NCBI RefSeq assembly: GCF_028453695.1
Contig: NC_135775.1
Span: 20,246,545-20,310,544 of the forward strand
Length of the DNA: 64,000 bases
Source of the DNA: Augochlora pura
Lineage: Eukaryota; Arthropoda; Insecta; Hymenoptera; Halictidae
Direction of reading: 5' to 3'
Shown: positions 60,987 through 64,000 of the stretch, piece after piece
How positions within the stretch are numbered: the stretch's first letter is position 1
How the letters are laid out: each line of letters opens with the position of its first letter
Notes under the pieces: generated by a model
Databases searched by the model: none
Seen by the model: only the letters and a program-made list of their open reading frames with translations
What the model was told of the DNA's origin: nothing
Made by a program: the position numbers and the translations under genes

Positions 60987-63900
60987 ACCTAGAGAATCCC
61001 CTCTGGCCGTGACGGCACGCGTTGGCGATCACGTCGACGGTCGCCGATCGTCCGGAACAAGGAGAAACAGTCCCGAAGAAGAATGGCCGCGCGGCTCGCG
61101 GACCGCTTTTTATGATTTCTATTCAGATTTGAGTTGTTTTTTAGTTATCGTTATCGCTCTGATTTTTTCTCTCTCGACACGAATAGACCTTCCCATTGCT
61201 CCCGAAGTGTCCGACCGCTAGTCGTGTGCTCGCATCTCACCAGCCGAGTCGGCTAGACTTTTTCGGGTCACTCGAAATCGACGAGCTCTTCGAAAGAGTT
61301 GTTTGAGAATCAGGATAATAAAGTGCTAAAAATACGAGGTACAGTAGAATTTCGATTATCTATTTTTGATATAAAAATTCTCAAATTAATTGAAATGAAA
61401 TGGTGTCGTTGTAATTTCAAATATCCTGTAAATCATTAATGGAAGCCATTTCTGATGTTTTTTGAAGTAACCTTTTGTTAAGCGAAAATGTTCTTGATGG
61501 CTTTATTAACGATATATTATCGAAAAACGCGACCTAATTAGAGAGCTAAAGATCCGCGTGTTTCGTTCGTAACTCTTCAACAAAGCAGCGGAATTACCTC
61601 CTTCAAGGGTTTACAATATTTTTTAGATACCTTGTATGTATAGTACATGCGATATCCTACTTCGATTAATATTCCTTGTCATATTAAAATTGAGCATTTG
61701 AGTCGATCGAATAGCTCGTAACGATTTCGAGTAACTCGACGAATTCGAACGCCGAACCCGCCTCGATGGATCAACCCCCATCGCCCGACTCGAATAAATC
61801 GTGTACCGGCGCACCTCTGCCGCACACACCTGTCTTACCAGCAAGCGTTAGCTGTTGCTCGATTACGTTTCCCGCTCTCGTCGGCGCTCGTTCACGATCA
61901 AATCGACCAGTTGACGTTAATCGAGCCTCGCGGAGCGTGCTGATGAACCGATACGCGTCCACGTGACGAGTGGCTTCGTATCGCGACGGAAAAACAACGT
62001 TATGGATGGTGATTCAATCATAACTCTTGTTCGATCTGTCGTTACAGGACACCGCTGTAATTCGTTGATGCTTGGATTGCTCCTGTAAAGTGGCACGTAC
62101 AATAATTATTCATAGTTTAGCGTAGCTTCCGGCTCCTTGATATGTTTGTTGTTCTCGCATGTTGACGCACCGCCTGCCAACGAGTGCTCCAATTGCATGT
62201 CGCAACGCAGACACTGCGCGCCGTTTTGATTTTTCATTAATTTATTGTGAATTTTGTGCTGTTGGCGGAACGTCGCTTTCCGTTTCGTCGAGGACGCGAG
62301 CATGAGTTTTATGGATCATTTCGTGGACGCGACTCGAATACGCCGCGTCGTTGATAGTATATTACATAGTACATTACTCGTCGCTGTATTCTTTATGCAT
62401 TAGAATGTAAGATAATATTTTATTTTATAAGGAGGAGAGGACGTAATTATTTTTCTCAAAACTAAGAAATAATCATAGAGAACATAGTCGAAATATTATT
62501 TTAAATAATCGTTCTTTCGCAAATAAAATTGTATTTCAAAAAGGACATAAAATATCACTAAATCAAATATTTTATTTCAATTTATTATCTTTTTAGATAC
62601 AAGTATCCTAGTGTAATAAAGTATATCTTTTATGTACGTTTATAGTATTATAGGAGAATTACTTCGTTCATTTTATATTACCAAAATAATTATATTTTAT
62701 ACTACGATTTAATCAAGTAAGAATATCTTATCTCATAATAATTTAAATAAATAAAATATCCCGCACTATGGCAAAATATTTCCAGTAATTTCCAGATAAA
62801 ACACTACTTGAAATATCATCTTAGAAACTGTTTACTAGTAAAATATTTTATTTTTAAAATCGCACTTTTCCCAGCGAATAAAATATGTCATTATCAAAAA
62901 TACATACATAATCAGAAACAATATATTTATTTACTATCTGGCATTTGAAATAGTATTTCACCGAGGTCCTTCAAGCAAATTGTAAAGACGGCAAGGAGCT
63001 TGGAAAATAATTAGCAGGACGCACGTCCAGTTACATCATGCATAAAGAACACAGCTGCGAGAATAAACAACGACAGGACGGTTTCAAATTAAAACGCTGT
63101 AAACAAAATATGCATATTTCTTGAGAGCAGATTAAAATCTAATTATAAAACGTTCGCGTTCGAAACGACTGTAGTATTTTTCTTACGGCGAACGGCGAAA
63201 CGTTACAAGTTCCGTTTGTAATTAAGAACAATTTCGTTGCAAAATGTCGCAGAACGACCATTGCGAAAAGCGGCGTTCTGTGCGCGCAGCAGCCTCGAAC
63301 TGTCGATCAGAATTACGAATTTCCTTTTTAATTCGCACGTGTTATTGATACCGTGTTGAACAGGCGTCGTGAAAACGTCGGCTTTTCCAACGGCGCGGGA
63401 AGAAAAGCGTCGCACGCACGAACGATTCGTACGAACGTGTCATTTCAACGCGGCCGACGACTGTCGATAACCAACAAATTGCATGAAATAATTATATGCC
63501 GAGCGGACGCGTAAGAACGAGCTTGGATACCGGTTTCGCCTGTCCGCAACGCTAGAACTCGAAAGTTAATGACCACTGATTTAGAATTGATTTCCGGTCT
63601 TGATCGTCGATATCGCGGACTTGTTTATTCGAATTACCGCTCGAAAATTCTGCCGCGCTTTCCCACGATCGCGTTTCGCGCCGTTCCCGCGTATCCGGTA
63701 TTTATTTAACCTTTCGGTGGAGCTTTTCCATCTGCAAGTTACGATCGCATTTCGTCGGATCATCGGATGTGTATTTGGCCCCGGAAGCTTATTCGTTTTT
63801 GCCAGAACATAAACACTTGACTGTGAGATAATAACGTTATTTTTCCTAGTGTATATAAATGTTATACGTTTGTTCATTTTATTTTATTTTAAAAGAAAAT

Positions 63901-64000
63901 TTCTTTGAACTTAAAATTTCTCTATTAAAATGTCTTTAAAATGTCTCTATTTGTTCATTACATTCTTCTAAATTTAATCTAATTTATAACGTTTAGAAAT
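60987..64000. other. 3' UTR and downstream flank
   Basis: After the stop at 60986 there is a GC-moderate 3' UTR to about 61320, then mixed sequence. A CpG-richer block (61750-62340) and another (63140-63790) have no convincing reading frame. The interval 62400-62950 is very AT-rich. No further gene is recognisable. Confidence 0.6.
61317..61322 (+). promoter_or_regulatory. Candidate poly(A) signal AATAAA
   Basis: AATAAA lies about 330 bases after the stop at 60986, in sequence that has just become AT-rich. It is the first canonical hexamer after the long exon, so a 3' UTR of roughly 350 bases is suggested. The actual cleavage site cannot be fixed from sequence. Confidence 0.5.

Overview
This is eukaryotic nuclear DNA, almost certainly from an insect. 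AT-rich non-coding sequence alternates every few kilobases with strongly CpG-rich blocks that are not CpG-depleted, and exons are short with GT-AG introns. Undepleted CpG and many small TTAA-flanked transposons suggest a hymenopteran, perhaps a bee; that part is inference. No tRNA, rRNA, CRISPR array or operon is visible.

The window holds one recognisable gene on the + strand: an insect homologue of IRSp53/BAIAP2, the I-BAR plus SH3 adaptor that bends membranes outward and links Rho-family GTPases to actin regulators. Its extreme 5' part (the first I-BAR helix and start codon) lies outside the window. Ten coding exons can be placed by translation, splice signals and phase: 16715-16776, 43431-43502, 43589-43792, 44568-44759, 45796-46030, 52119-52322, 53487-53589, 55789-56038, 56714-56892, and a 3' exon at 58664-60986. 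The first four encode most of the I-BAR domain, the fifth a Ser-rich linker, the sixth and seventh the SH3 domain, and the eighth and ninth a Pro/Asn/Ser-rich tail. The last exon would add 773 low-complexity residues (polyQ, Arg/Glu-rich, with Trp-containing islands). A second acceptor at 58319 is in the same phase and would give an 11-residue tail instead.

Layout: 1-16714 is 5' flank or an upstream intron, with tandem repeats and MITEs. 16777-43430 is one 26.7-kb intron that splits the I-BAR domain and carries most of the transposon remnants. 43431-46030 is a compact exon cluster. 46031-52118 is a 6-kb intron with interleaved MITE ends and a purine-rich minisatellite. 52119-60986 holds the SH3 and C-terminal exons. 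60987-64000 is 3' UTR and flank, with a poly(A) signal near 61317.

The least expected items are the very long phase-compatible 3' exon with its competing short terminal exon, and several families of TTAA-bounded (piggyBac-type) miniature elements, one pair of which is interleaved.
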